Positions 52,784 through 61,318 of a stretch of DNA of 64,000 bases are shown in pieces. Position 1 is the stretch's first letter; every line of letters starts with the position of its first letter. This stretch comes from [Clostridium] scindens (GTDB lineage: Bacteria; Bacillota; Clostridia; Lachnospirales; Lachnospiraceae). The notes below the pieces were generated by a model, which made no database searches, had not been told where the DNA came from, and saw only the letters and a program-made list of their open reading frames with translations. Position numbers and translations under genes: made by a program. The DNA lies in assembly GCF_019597925.1 (NCBI RefSeq), contig NZ_CP080442.1:2398001-2462000 (forward strand). Direction: 5' to 3'.

Positions 52784-53632
52784 TCACACCGCAACCGGAA
52801 TATCCTTGATCTGCTCATGCGTCTCATAGTCGATCAGCTTCACATCATTCCTCGTAAATTGGTAGAAGTCTTTTATTTCCGGATTCAGCCAGAATTTCGG
52901 CGCCGGAAGCGGCTCTCTTTTTATCAGTTCTTCAATCATCGGAACATGCCTGTCATAGATATGGGCATCCGCGATCACATGCACGAACTCGCCCACCTGC
53001 ATATCGCACACCTGGGCAAGCATATGAAGCAGTACGGCATACTGGCATACATTCCAGTTATTTGCCGCCAGCACGTCATTGGAGCGCTGGTTCAGGATTC
53101 CGTTAAGCGTCAGCCTGTCGCTCCCCCGCTCCTTGGTCACATTGAACGTCATACTGTAGGCGCAGGGATACAGATTCATCTCATGGAGATCCTGGTGCAC
53201 GTAGATATTCGTCATAATCCTCCGGCTGTAAGGATTATGCTTCAAATCGTAGATCACCCGGTCTACCTGATCGAACATCCCCTCTTTATACTTGTGCTTT
53301 ACTCCCATCTGATAGCCATAGGCTTTTCCGATCGAGCCGTCTTCATCCGCCCAGCTGTCCCAAATGTGGCTGTGCAGCTCGTGAATATTATTGGACTTTT
53401 TCTGCCAGATCCACAGCAATTCATCCGTACAGCTTTTGATAGCAGTCCGGCGAAGAGTCAGGGCCGGAAACTCTTTTGAAAGGTCATACCGGTTCACCAC
53501 GCCGAATTTCTTGATGGTATAGGCCGGAGTCCCGTCCTCCCATACCGGACGCACCTTTTCTCCTCTGGTATCTGTCCCGTGGTCAATAATATCCCGGCAC
53601 ATATCAATAAATACTTTATCTGCATAACTCAT
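52784..53632 (-). CDS. thyA: Thymidylate synthase
   Basis: Makes dTMP from dUMP with methylene-tetrahydrofolate, producing dihydrofolate for FolA next to it. The 282-residue protein has RRTAIKSCTDELLW (Arg), the catalytic Cys in LYPCAYSMTFNV, NQRSNDVLAANNWNVCQYA, and HIYDRHVPMIEEL. The usual PCH motif reads PCA here. ATG after AGGAGGATTTAGCGG. Confidence 0.95.
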   Translation of the reverse strand: MSYADKVFIDMCRDIIDHGTDTRGEKVRPVWEDGTPAYTIKKFGVVNRYDLSKEFPALTLRRTAIKSCTDELLWIWQKKSNNIHELHSHIWDSWADEDGSIGKAYGYQMGVKHKYKEGMFDQVDRVIYDLKHNPYSRRIMTNIYVHQDLHEMNLYPCAYSMTFNVTKERGSDRLTLNGILNQRSNDVLAANNWNVCQYAVLLHMLAQVCDMQVGEFVHVIADAHIYDRHVPMIEELIKREPLPAPKFWLNPEIKDFYQFTRNDVKLIDYETHEQIKDIPVAV

Positions 53633-53708
53633 CCGCTAAATCCTCCTTCTGTTGCCTTTTGCAGGAGCCTTCCGCCCGCGTATACCACATTGTACCATGT
53701 TTCGGCCG

Positions 53709-53735
53709 TAAAAAAAAGAGGGACTGCTCCCTCTT
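53709..53735 (-). terminator. Terminator after the DUF2325 gene
   Basis: Stem AAGAGGGA / TCCCTCTT with a 4-base loop and a run of eight T on the minus strand. Confidence 0.9.
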
Positions 53736-53756
53736 AGATATCTGACGGCCCTTCGC

Positions 53757-54038
53757 TTACCGGCAGCACTCCAGAAGCACATTTTCCAAAGCGCTGGCGC
53801 TGCTGCTGTGGGCGCGCTCAACCGGAATATTATAGCGCTGTGCTTCCTTTAATGCGCAGTGTACCATTTTATGGGCCACCGTCGAAGTAAATAGAATGAT
53901 CAGATCCGGCTGCCCGATCTGCGTCTTGAGGTTTCCCGACATTCTGGTAAACACCTTTGCCTTGCATCGGTAACGTTTGCATATCTGCTTATACTGCTGT
54001 TCCATCCGTTCATTTCCGCCTATAATCACGACGCTCAT
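53757..54038 (-). CDS. DUF2325 family protein
   Basis: A 93-residue protein of the DUF2325 family, MSVVIIGGNERMEQQY at the start, then SGNLKTQIGQPDLIILFTSTVAHKMVH. These small Rossmann-like proteins are common in clostridia near metal or redox genes; function not known. C-terminus ends with a Cys pair (LLECCR). It lies 33 bp after the DUF3793 gene in one operon. Confidence 0.87.
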   Translation of the reverse strand: MSVVIIGGNERMEQQYKQICKRYRCKAKVFTRMSGNLKTQIGQPDLIILFTSTVAHKMVHCALKEAQRYNIPVERAHSSSASALENVLLECCR

Positions 54039-54071
54039 AAACCACCAATCCTTCCTTTTCGTCTTTGCCGT

Positions 54072-54668
54072 CTATGCTGCCTTGCATACAATATCCCGTA
54101 TCCTTTTTCCGGCCAGGAATTCATTGACCGCGCTGATCTTCGCCTTATCGTAGGCCAAAAATATCATCCTGGCTCTTTCCGGATTATGATAGACCTTCCA
54201 GTAGCCGGTCATTAGGCAGTCCTGTCCCCTTTTGTCGATAAAGCATTTGACATCTTCAATCGGATAGTCCAGAAACGCCCCGATTTCATGGGGAAAGCCC
54301 CTACCGTCACAAGAATATTGACAGACCCTTGCAGAAAGTTTTTGAAGAATCCAGTCCAAATCTTTCTTGTCATATCCATACGGCTCCAGAAATCCTCTGA
54401 CCTCCCTGCGTCGCAAGTATTCTTTTAATGCAGCCTCCCGGTAAATAAAGACCATGCATCTTTCCTGGCTGACTGTAAGAATCTTACCATCAATCCCGGT
54501 TCCGTCAAGCACCCGCCAAAATTCCTTTAAATGCCGCCTGTCAACATTCGTGATACTGGCGACCTTTATTCCTTTTAAAAACGGAGCGCACTGAAGGATC
54601 AGCTGGAACCCAATACGCATCCTGATATCCTTGTTAGACAGCATGTAAGAAACAACCTCTACTGGCAT
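54072..54668 (-). CDS. DUF3793 family protein
   Basis: A 198-residue protein whose central motif FPHEIGAFLDYPIEDVKCFI followed by GYWKVYHNPERARMIF is that of DUF3793. The family is clostridial, often near iron transport or flavodoxin genes; the molecular role is unknown. No signal or membrane segment. A Fur-like site lies 25 bp upstream of the start. Operon partner: DUF2325. Confidence 0.85.
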   Translation of the reverse strand: MPVEVVSYMLSNKDIRMRIGFQLILQCAPFLKGIKVASITNVDRRHLKEFWRVLDGTGIDGKILTVSQERCMVFIYREAALKEYLRRREVRGFLEPYGYDKKDLDWILQKLSARVCQYSCDGRGFPHEIGAFLDYPIEDVKCFIDKRGQDCLMTGYWKVYHNPERARMIFLAYDKAKISAVNEFLAGKRIRDIVCKAA

Positions 54669-54692
54669 GAGACCTCCCTGGTTTTTATTTTA

Positions 54693-54707
54693 TGATTTTG
54701 ATTATCA
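54693..54707 (-). promoter_or_regulatory. Candidate Fur box upstream of DUF3793
   Basis: Minus-strand TGATAATCAAAATCA, 12 of 14 positions of the 7-1-7 Fur consensus TGATAAT-N-ATTATCA. It is 25 bp before the start codon. Confidence 0.5.
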
Positions 54708-54794
54708 TTTGCATTAATAGTGTATCACATTCCTTCTGCTTCTGGCAATACCTTCCTACCTAGTATTTTCTCAAATCCGTTCCTTTATTACACA

Positions 54795-54827
54795 AATATA
54801 GCCGAACCATTACGGTTCGGCTATATT
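54795..54827 (-). terminator. Terminator of the marR gene
   Basis: Stem AATATAGCCGAACC / GGTTCGGCTATATT with a 5-base loop; the first arm overlaps the last codons of marR and a short T stretch follows. Confidence 0.8.
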
Positions 54828-55241
54828 ATAAAGCACCCGATCCAGCATCTTTTCCAATGCTGCCACCTCTTTTTTATTCATTCCCAAAGTCAGCCTTTTA
54901 TCAATCTTCTTCCGATCCGCCTCCATCCGCTTCTGGATATCATAGGCCTTTTCGGTCAGGTAGATATTCTTGCACCGCTTATCTTTGTTGCTTGGCACGG
55001 ATAATATATACCCCTTTTCATCCAGGCGCTTCAGCAGGCCTGTCACCGTGGGATTCTGAAGGCTTAATGCTTTCTCGATATCCTTCTGGTTCACCTCTTC
55101 TTCCCTGCTGTGGAACAGGTAATCCAGCACGGCGCACTGGGAGGCTGTAATTCCCAGCGTCTTCAGCCTGTTATTAAAATCCTTCTCATATACATTGTTA
55201 ATCTGCTTAAACATAAAGCCAATTGGCATCCGTTCTTTCAT
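54810..55241 (-). CDS. MarR-family transcriptional regulator
   Basis: A 143-residue MarR repressor with the winged helix (NQKDIEKALSLQNPTVTGLLKRLDEKGYI, summarised) and flanking dimerisation helices; the basic wing (PSNKDKRCKNIYLT) is intact. A perfect 26-bp palindrome lies 36 bp upstream of the start, so it probably regulates itself. Its other targets are not obvious; folT is the next gene upstream on the same strand. Confidence 0.92.
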   Translation of the reverse strand: MKERMPIGFMFKQINNVYEKDFNNRLKTLGITASQCAVLDYLFHSREEEVNQKDIEKALSLQNPTVTGLLKRLDEKGYILSVPSNKDKRCKNIYLTEKAYDIQKRMEADRKKIDKRLTLGMNKKEVAALEKMLDRVLYNIAEP

Positions 55242-55276
55242 CTATTCATCCCCTTGTAGCCGGACTCTCCTCTGCT

Positions 55277-55302
55277 GCTAAATATAGCATGCTATATTTA
55301 GC
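55277..55302. promoter_or_regulatory. Palindromic operator upstream of marR
   Basis: Perfect 26-bp palindrome, half-site GCTAAATATAGCA. A TTGACA lies just upstream on the minus strand (near 55309-55314), so the palindrome covers the likely minus-10 and start of transcription. Confidence 0.8.
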
Positions 55303-55331
55303 CTCTCTTGTCAAGATGCCAAATGGATTCT

Positions 55332-55853
55332 TTAGCTTGCCTGAAAACTGCCGGTTGCTACTCTTGTCACCGCGCTTTTATAAATCACATATGAAAGCAC
55401 GGTACATACGGTAGCATTTACCAGATACTGCGGAATGCGGCTTGCTACCAGCGCAAGGTAAGGAGAGCCGTACAGCATGGACAGGGCCCAGGACGCGATA
55501 AACAGGGTCGTAATCATATATGAGCCCCCTATCAGAATTCCCAGCCTGGCGATTCCGGGCTTCTTAAGGAACCAAGGCCTTCCAAGCCCGATCAAGATTC
55601 CAAGCACGATCGGGGAGATCATAAGCGGCGGGTAGAAGCCGGTCCCTGCAATCAGGCATCCCAGCGTATCCGCGATGCCTCCCACCAGCGCCCCTTCCAC
55701 GGGCCCGAACCACAGTCCGGCCAGTATGATGAACACGCTGCCAAAACTAATTCTGATCGTCAATGCGCTGAACCCCAGGAATCTTGTTGCCACGATATCC
55801 AGCGCAATCAATACTCCCATCATGGAAATGTTTCTGATATTCAGTTTTTTCAT
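55332..55853 (-). CDS. folT: Folate ECF transporter S component
   Basis: Membrane substrate-binding subunit for folate uptake. The 173-residue protein has six predicted segments and the S-component features GLWFGPVEGALVGGIADTLG and YPPLMISPIVLGILIGL. The start chosen (MKKLNIRNISMMG) follows AAAGGAGG; a start 14 codons earlier is within the leader. A THF riboswitch directly upstream confirms folate as ligand. The ECF energising module is elsewhere. Confidence 0.93.
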   Translation of the reverse strand: MKKLNIRNISMMGVLIALDIVATRFLGFSALTIRISFGSVFIILAGLWFGPVEGALVGGIADTLGCLIAGTGFYPPLMISPIVLGILIGLGRPWFLKKPGIARLGILIGGSYMITTLFIASWALSMLYGSPYLALVASRIPQYLVNATVCTVLSYVIYKSAVTRVATGSFQAS

Positions 55854-55927
55854 AAAAATAATACCTCCTTTGCAGTAGTCCTTAAAGCTACGCACAGCAG
55901 GTATTACAGTCTATCTGTCTATGTGTA

Positions 55928-56027
55928 GCAGCGGGATGCGAAAAACGTACCGCAAGTAATCCTTACTTTTCGTCCCGCCGGCAACTCCCCGTCCGGCTGG
56001 CACTTAACGCACGTTTTCCTACTCTGC
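55928..56027 (-). promoter_or_regulatory. THF (tetrahydrofolate) riboswitch upstream of folT
   Basis: Minus-strand leader with the THF-I landmarks: AGAGTAG, GCGTTAAGTG, GGGGAGTTGCCGG, GACGAAA, TTGCGGT and TTCGCATCC, closed by a P1 stem GCAG...CTGC (56027-56024 with 55931-55928). The order and spacing follow known folT THF riboswitches. Confidence 0.9.
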
Positions 56028-56055
56028 TTTATCTTTATCTATTCGTTACGGCTTC

Positions 56056-56084
56056 ATTCTATCACATTCAATGACGTAAAGCAA
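56056..56084 (-). promoter_or_regulatory. folT promoter
   Basis: Minus-strand TTGCTT (56084-56079), 17-bp spacer, TAGAAT (56061-56056), just after the MATE gene stop and before the riboswitch. Confidence 0.65.
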
Positions 56085-57491
56085 TTAGAACTTCTCCGTC
56101 CTCGCCTCTTCTTCCTGCCGGCGCTCTGATTTCTGCATTCTCCGAAGTTCCCTGATCGCAAAGGCGATTGCCACTGCCGCTGCCGCGCCATCCGCGATAG
56201 GCCCGGCGTACATCACCCCGTCAATCCCCATAAAAAGGGGAAATATCAGGATCAGCGGCAGGAGGAAGATTACCTGTCTGGTCAAAGAAACCACGATTCC
56301 AAGCCTGGCCTCTCCAATGGATGTAAAGAAGCCGGAAGACATAGGCTGGATGCCATTAATAAATGTCATAAGCATAAAGATGCGGAAGTACCGCTCCGCA
56401 AAATGGAAGTACTCCTCGCTTCCTGTCCCGAACACGCTCACCAGCTGGCGGGGGAAGAACTGGAAGCATAAGAAAAATATGATGCCGACCAGCAAGGATA
56501 TCTTGAATGCCATCACAAAGGTCTTCCTTACACGGCTAAATCTGCCCGCCCCATAGTTAAAGCCCCAGATTGGCTGGCATCCCTGGGATATTCCGATACA
56601 GATTGCCATGAACACCATATTGACTTTTGAGATAACGCCTACGCATGCCAGCGGTATATCCGTGCCATAAATGGAAGATGCCCCATAATGTCTCAATGTA
56701 TTGTTCATCGTGATCTGCACGATAGCCATTGCGATCTGGTTGATGCAGGCGGCTAAGCCAAGAGAGGCGATCGCCTTTAGCATCGCTCCCTTCGGCCTCA
56801 GCATATCCCTGGTCAGTTCCAGATTGCGGAATTTACAGAAATATAGGATCACCAGAAAGCCGGATATGACTTGTCCGATCACGGTTGCCCAGGCCGCTCC
56901 CTTGATTCCCCAGTGGAACCCAAAGATAAACAAAGGATCCAGGATCGTATTGATGATTGCCCCTGTCAGCATGCAGGCCATCGAATAAGTAGGGCTTCTG
57001 TCTGCCCGGATCAGATGGTTCCCTCCTGTCGTCAGAACGAGGAAGGGAATGCCAAATGCGGTGATTCCTGTATAATCCTGGGCAAAGGGCAGCACGTCCG
57101 GCGTAACGCCGAACAGATGCAGAAGCGGGTCTAAAAATACCAGGACAATTATGCCAATGGATATGCCGCTGATGATCAGCACTGCCAGCCCGGTTCCGAC
57201 AATCTGGCTGGCCTTCTTGCTATTCCCTGCCCCGGATTCCAGATTATAGTTTGACGCGCTCCCGATTCCAAGCAGAAGCGCCGTTGCCGTGCAGATGATA
57301 GATACCGGAAATGCGATATTTGTCGCCGCATTTCCCAGCATCCCCACGCCTTGCCCGATAAAAATCTGATCCACGATATTATATAGCGAACTGACCAGCA
57401 TGCTGATGATTGCCGGTATCGCAAACTTTGCAATTAATTTTCCGATCCTCTCGGTCGCCAGAGGATTTTCCTGTACTGCTGTCTCACTCAT
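56085..57491 (-). CDS. MATE-family efflux transporter (second)
   Basis: A 468-residue MATE protein, about 12 membrane segments, start region IGKLIAKFAIPAIISMLVSSLYNIVDQIFIGQGVG. The Pro/Asp-rich motif LYNIVDQIF is family-typical. C-terminus is a charged tail (RRMQKSERRQEEEA). It begins 4 bp after the homoserine dehydrogenase stop and so is probably cotranscribed; the reason for that pairing is unclear. Export of an amino acid or drug is possible. Confidence 0.93.
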   Translation of the reverse strand: MSETAVQENPLATERIGKLIAKFAIPAIISMLVSSLYNIVDQIFIGQGVGMLGNAATNIAFPVSIICTATALLLGIGSASNYNLESGAGNSKKASQIVGTGLAVLIISGISIGIIVLVFLDPLLHLFGVTPDVLPFAQDYTGITAFGIPFLVLTTGGNHLIRADRSPTYSMACMLTGAIINTILDPLFIFGFHWGIKGAAWATVIGQVISGFLVILYFCKFRNLELTRDMLRPKGAMLKAIASLGLAACINQIAMAIVQITMNNTLRHYGASSIYGTDIPLACVGVISKVNMVFMAICIGISQGCQPIWGFNYGAGRFSRVRKTFVMAFKISLLVGIIFFLCFQFFPRQLVSVFGTGSEEYFHFAERYFRIFMLMTFINGIQPMSSGFFTSIGEARLGIVVSLTRQVIFLLPLILIFPLFMGIDGVMYAGPIADGAAAAVAIAFAIRELRRMQKSERRQEEEARTEKF

Positions 57492-57495
57492 TTTA

Positions 57496-58782
57496 CTAAT
57501 ACTCTCTGATCACGCTGCTTATTTCGCGGGTCGTATCCATATCCTTCAGATGTTCAAGCGCATCCTCCATATGGTATTCCTTTACCGCTTCTGTTACAAT
57601 GACAAGTTCTGCCACTCCATCCGTAATTACCTTCTGGATCACCTTGGATATGCTAACCTTATGCACGCCAAAAACGCTCGCAATAGCAGCCAGCACGCCC
57701 GGCTTATTATCTACCTGCATACGCAGGAAGAACTTGTTCTTAACGTCCTTGAATTCCTTCACCATCGTATCCCTGTAGCAGGTACAGCTGATTCTGCCGG
57801 TACACTGATACTGGATATCCCTGGCCACATCGATCACGTCACCCATAATAGCGCTTGCCGTAGGAAGTTCTCCCGCTCCGCGTCCATAGAACATCACATC
57901 GTCCACGGCATCTCCGTGCAGGAATATGGCGTTGAAAGAATCCCTGACGGATGCAAGGGGATGATCCTGGGCAATGATCATCGGATGCACGGCCACTTCA
58001 ATCCCTCCCTCTGTATTATGGGCAACCCCCAGAAGTTTTATTACGCTGTCGAACTCTTTGGCATAGCCAATATCCTTCGCGGATATCTTTGTGATCCCTT
58101 CTGTATATACATCTGAAAACGTGACCCTGGAATGAAAGGCGATAGACGCCATGATCGCCACCTTCCGGCCTGCATCCAGACCCTCGATATCCGCGGTCGG
58201 ATCTGCCTCCGCATAGCCAAGTTCCGTGGCTTTTGCCAGCGCCTCCTCAAAATCCATCCCTTCCTCAAACATCTTGGTAAGGATATAGTTGGTCGTCCCA
58301 TTAACTATGCCGATTACCTCGTCAATCTCATTGGATGCCAGACATTGCTTTAGCGGGCGTATAATCGGAATTCCTCCGGCAACAGCTGCCTCAAACAGAA
58401 AATCTACCTGATTCTTCTGAGCCGCGTCCAGAAGTTCCCTTCCGTACTCTGCCACCAGATCCTTATTTGCCGTTACCACGTTCTTTCCCGCATTGAGCGC
58501 TTCCAGAATCATGGTTCTGGCCGGCTCGATACCGCCCATCACCTCGATAACGATCTCGATCTGCGGATCTTCGATAATCTCTTCCCACTTATCCGTCAAT
58601 AAGGACGCATCCACGCCCGTTCTTTCTTTTTTCATATTATGGACAAGTATCTTTACAAGTTCCAGGCTGGCGCCTGCCTTATCGATCAGTTCTTCCTTCT
58701 GGCGCTCAAGCAGCTTATACACGCCGCCTCCAACGGTTCCAAGGCCCAGCAGTGCAACCTTTACGCTTCTTTTTTCTTCCAT
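57496..58782 (-). CDS. hom: Homoserine dehydrogenase
   Basis: NAD(P)-dependent enzyme making homoserine for Thr/Met synthesis. The 428-residue protein has the Rossmann motif VALLGLGTVGGGVYKL, catalytic segment GIVNGTTNYILTKM, and TELGYAEADPTADIEGLDAGRK (substrate site), with a C-terminal ACT domain (FFLRMQVDNKPGVLAAIASVFG). This is the standalone clostridial form. Weak upstream site GGGAAGTGAATAT. Confidence 0.96.
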   Translation of the reverse strand: MEEKRSVKVALLGLGTVGGGVYKLLERQKEELIDKAGASLELVKILVHNMKKERTGVDASLLTDKWEEIIEDPQIEIVIEVMGGIEPARTMILEALNAGKNVVTANKDLVAEYGRELLDAAQKNQVDFLFEAAVAGGIPIIRPLKQCLASNEIDEVIGIVNGTTNYILTKMFEEGMDFEEALAKATELGYAEADPTADIEGLDAGRKVAIMASIAFHSRVTFSDVYTEGITKISAKDIGYAKEFDSVIKLLGVAHNTEGGIEVAVHPMIIAQDHPLASVRDSFNAIFLHGDAVDDVMFYGRGAGELPTASAIMGDVIDVARDIQYQCTGRISCTCYRDTMVKEFKDVKNKFFLRMQVDNKPGVLAAIASVFGVHKVSISKVIQKVITDGVAELVIVTEAVKEYHMEDALEHLKDMDTTREISSVIREY

Positions 58783-58882
58783 ATATTCACTTCCCTTGCT
58801 CTATTCGTATTGGATTAGTATACCACAGAGATATCGGATTTTTCAATTTCTTTCTTTTTCTAGATTTTTTTCAAAAAAGTTG

Positions 58883-58911
58883 TTGACAAATTATGGCTTA
58901 TATAGTATATT
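58883..58911 (+). promoter_or_regulatory. tRNA-Gly promoter
   Basis: TTGACA (58883-58888), 17-bp spacer, TATATT (58906-58911), 35 bp before the tRNA. Confidence 0.8.
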
Positions 58912-58946
58912 AATTATTGTTCTGAGGAACACAAAACACAAGATAT

Positions 58947-59019
58947 GCGACAGTGGCTCAGTTGGTAGAGTACGACCTTGCCAAGGTCGGGGTCGCGGGT
59001 TCGAGCCCCGTCTGTCGCT
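58947..59019 (+). tRNA. tRNA-Gly (anticodon GCC)
   Basis: A 73-nt cloverleaf: acceptor GCGACAG / CTGTCGC with discriminator T, D-arm with GGTAGAG, anticodon stem CGACC / GGTCG with loop TTGCCAA (anticodon GCC), and T-arm GCGGGTTCGAGCCCCG. No CCA is encoded. A terminator follows at once. Single-tRNA unit between hom and aspS. Confidence 0.97.
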
Positions 59020-59024
59020 CTTTT

Positions 59025-59059
59025 AAAAGGAATTGCATGGATATGCAGTTCCTTTTTTT
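59025..59059 (+). terminator. Terminator after tRNA-Gly
   Basis: Stem AAAAGGAATTGCAT / ATGCAGTTCCTTTT (one mismatch) with a GGAT loop, followed by a T run. Confidence 0.9.
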
Positions 59060-59488
59060 ACTTTCCTCTCATACTATATATAGATTCATATAGACAGTTC
59101 GTCACGAAAATATTTCAGGCAGCTGAACTTATATCTTCTATTATATTCTCGTCTATGTATTTTTTAACGACAAATCTTTAATTATTATCACCTTTGTGTA
59201 ATCCAGACCAGATGTATGGTCCCTTGAACGTTTTGAATGTTTGAAATGATATGCATACTTATGATTGATTTCAGACCTATATAGAATACAAATAAAGAAA
59301 TCATATATTCATTTTTCTCCTTAGTTTGAAAAGTGAGAGGCCATAAAGCCTCTCACACATCTCTTCGCACGGTCACTTTTATTTTTCCAACGAGTCAGAA
59401 CCGTCGCTCGTTCTCTTCAAGAAATCTATGACTTCTATAAAATAATTATACTATATCCGGCTGTCCACTATAACATCTAAATTTTTTC
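59060..59488. other. Gene-free intergenic region between tRNA-Gly and aspS
   Basis: A 429-bp AT-rich stretch with no supported CDS. On the minus strand, after aspS, it contains a TATAAT (59450-59445), a hairpin AACGAG...CTCGTT (59389-59412), and a terminator-like hairpin GTGAGAGGC / GCCTCTCAC followed by TTTT (59356-59329). These could be the 3' end of the aspS transcript or a small RNA of roughly 110 nt. The part from 59060 to 59325 shows nothing I recognise. Confidence 0.5.
59329..59356 (-). terminator. Terminator downstream of aspS
   Basis: Perfect 9-bp stem GTGAGAGGC / GCCTCTCAC, 6-base loop, then TTTT on the minus strand; about 130 bp after the aspS stop. Confidence 0.75.
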
Positions 59489-61282
59489 TTATTCCGGATC
59501 TTCTTCTTTTAACGCCAGCCCCAATTCATCCAGCTGTTTTGCGTCAACCAGATTAGGCGCCGCGGTCATCAGACAAGAGGCATCCTTTACCTTCGGGAAT
59601 GCCATTACATCACGGATGCTGTCTTCCTTAGCCATCAGCATCACCAGGCGATCAAGGCCATAGGCAAGCCCTGCATGCGGCGGAACGCCGTATTTGAAAG
59701 CATCTAGCAGGAATCCGAACTGCTCCTGCGCCTGCTCCTTGGTGAAGCCCAGCGCCTCGAACATCCGCTCCTGAACGTCATCCTGGAAGATACGCACGCT
59801 GCCTCCGCCAATCTCATTGCCATTCAAGGTAATGTCATAGGCTTTCGCGCGCACGCGTCCGGGATCACTCTCCAGATAGATAAGGTCTTCCTCCATCGGC
59901 ATCGTAAATGGATGGTGCATGGCTACATAACGATTCTGCTCCTCGCTCCATTCCAGGAGCGGGAACTCCGTAATCCACAGGAATTTATACTCGTCCTTGT
60001 TGAGAAGTTCCATCTGCCTTGCCAGTTCCAGCCTTAAATTGCCAAGAACGTCCCAGACCACTTTATTCTTATCGGCGGCAAAGAGCAGCAGGTCTCCGGC
60101 TTCTCCCTCCATTGCCTGGATCAGCGCATCCATCTGCGCTTCGCTCATGAATTTGGCGAAGGAAGATTTGACATTTCCGTCTTCCTGGATTGCAATATAG
60201 GCCAGCCCCTTTGCTCCGAAGTCTTTGGCAAAGTCCACCAGCTTGTCGATCTTCTTTCTGGCCATGCCTCCCTGGCCTTTGGCATTGATGCCCCGCACAG
60301 TTCCGCCATTTTCAATGGCTCCTTTAAATACGACGAACTCACAGTCCTTCACGACTTCCGTCACATCGTTCAGTTCCATTCCAAAACGGGTATCCGGCTT
60401 GTCTGAGCCATATCTGTCCATTGCTTCCTGCCAGGTCATCCTTGGGATTGGCAGAGAAACTTCCACGCCCAGCACTTCCTTGAACAGTTTTGCAAGAAGT
60501 CTTTCATTGACATCGATGACATCATCTACATCCACAAAAGACAGTTCCATATCGATCTGCGTGAATTCCGGCTGCCGGTCAGCGCGAAGATCCTCATCCC
60601 GGAAGCATTTGGCAATCTGGAAGTAGCGGTCGCATCCGGAACACATCAGCAGCTGCTTGAACAGCTGCGGAGACTGCGGAAGTCCATAGAACTGTCCTGG
60701 ATGCACGCGGCTTGGAACCAGATAGTCTCTTGCGCCTTCTGGCGTGCTTTTTCCTAAGATCGGCGTCTCAATCTCCAGAAATCCTTCCTCGGAAAGGAAC
60801 TGCCTGGTCAAGGTAGCCACCCTGCTGCGAAGCAGGAGGTTTCTTTGAAGATCAGGCCTTCTTAAGTCCAGATAGCGGTATTTCAGGCGAAGTTCCTCCT
60901 TCGTCTTGGAATTCTCCTCAATCGGGAACGGAGGCGTTTCTGCCTCGGACAGTATCCGAAGTTCCGTCGGAATCACCTCGATCTCGCCGGTAGACAGGTT
61001 CTCATTGACTGCCCCAGAGCGCTTTGCGACCGTGCCCACGATTGCAACCACGTATTCTGAACGCAGCCTCGCTGCCTTTTCGATCAGCGCCGCATCCGTG
61101 CTGCCTTCTTCAAATACCACCTGGATGATGCCGCTTCGGTCCCTGACATCGATAAATACCAGGCCTCCCTTATTCCGGTTCTTCTGTACCCATCCCATGA
61201 TCGTGACTGTCTCGCCTACATTGGCTATAGACAGTTCCCCGCATCTATGTGTTCTCTTTAATCCATTCATTGACTCTGCCAT
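59489..61282 (-). CDS. aspS: Aspartyl-tRNA synthetase
   Basis: Charges tRNA-Asp. 597 residues with the N-terminal OB fold (VTIMGWVQKNRNKGGLVFIDVRDRSGI), class-II motif 2 (CFRDEDLRADRQPEFTQID), the bacterial GAD insert, and motif 3 (GLAYGLDRLVMLM). Length and layout are those of bacterial AspRS. The ATG has an AGAGGAGAAGAGCAAT site. It starts 36 bp after the hisS stop. Confidence 0.97.
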   Translation of the reverse strand: MAESMNGLKRTHRCGELSIANVGETVTIMGWVQKNRNKGGLVFIDVRDRSGIIQVVFEEGSTDAALIEKAARLRSEYVVAIVGTVAKRSGAVNENLSTGEIEVIPTELRILSEAETPPFPIEENSKTKEELRLKYRYLDLRRPDLQRNLLLRSRVATLTRQFLSEEGFLEIETPILGKSTPEGARDYLVPSRVHPGQFYGLPQSPQLFKQLLMCSGCDRYFQIAKCFRDEDLRADRQPEFTQIDMELSFVDVDDVIDVNERLLAKLFKEVLGVEVSLPIPRMTWQEAMDRYGSDKPDTRFGMELNDVTEVVKDCEFVVFKGAIENGGTVRGINAKGQGGMARKKIDKLVDFAKDFGAKGLAYIAIQEDGNVKSSFAKFMSEAQMDALIQAMEGEAGDLLLFAADKNKVVWDVLGNLRLELARQMELLNKDEYKFLWITEFPLLEWSEEQNRYVAMHHPFTMPMEEDLIYLESDPGRVRAKAYDITLNGNEIGGGSVRIFQDDVQERMFEALGFTKEQAQEQFGFLLDAFKYGVPPHAGLAYGLDRLVMLMAKEDSIRDVMAFPKVKDASCLMTAAPNLVDAKQLDELGLALKEEDPE

Positions 61283-61318
61283 ATTGCTCTTCTCCTCTTA
61301 TCCTATTCTTTTGCCACT

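Noticed and set aside
54810..56084. Cobalamin, FMN or preQ1 riboswitch upstream of folT
   Set aside because: The conserved blocks of those classes are absent; GCGTTAAGTG, GACGAAA and TTCGCATCC in order fit the THF class.
58493..59026. Plus-strand frame of 177 codons running through the tRNA-Gly gene
   Set aside because: It covers the antisense of hom and then the tRNA; no coding signal or ribosome site.
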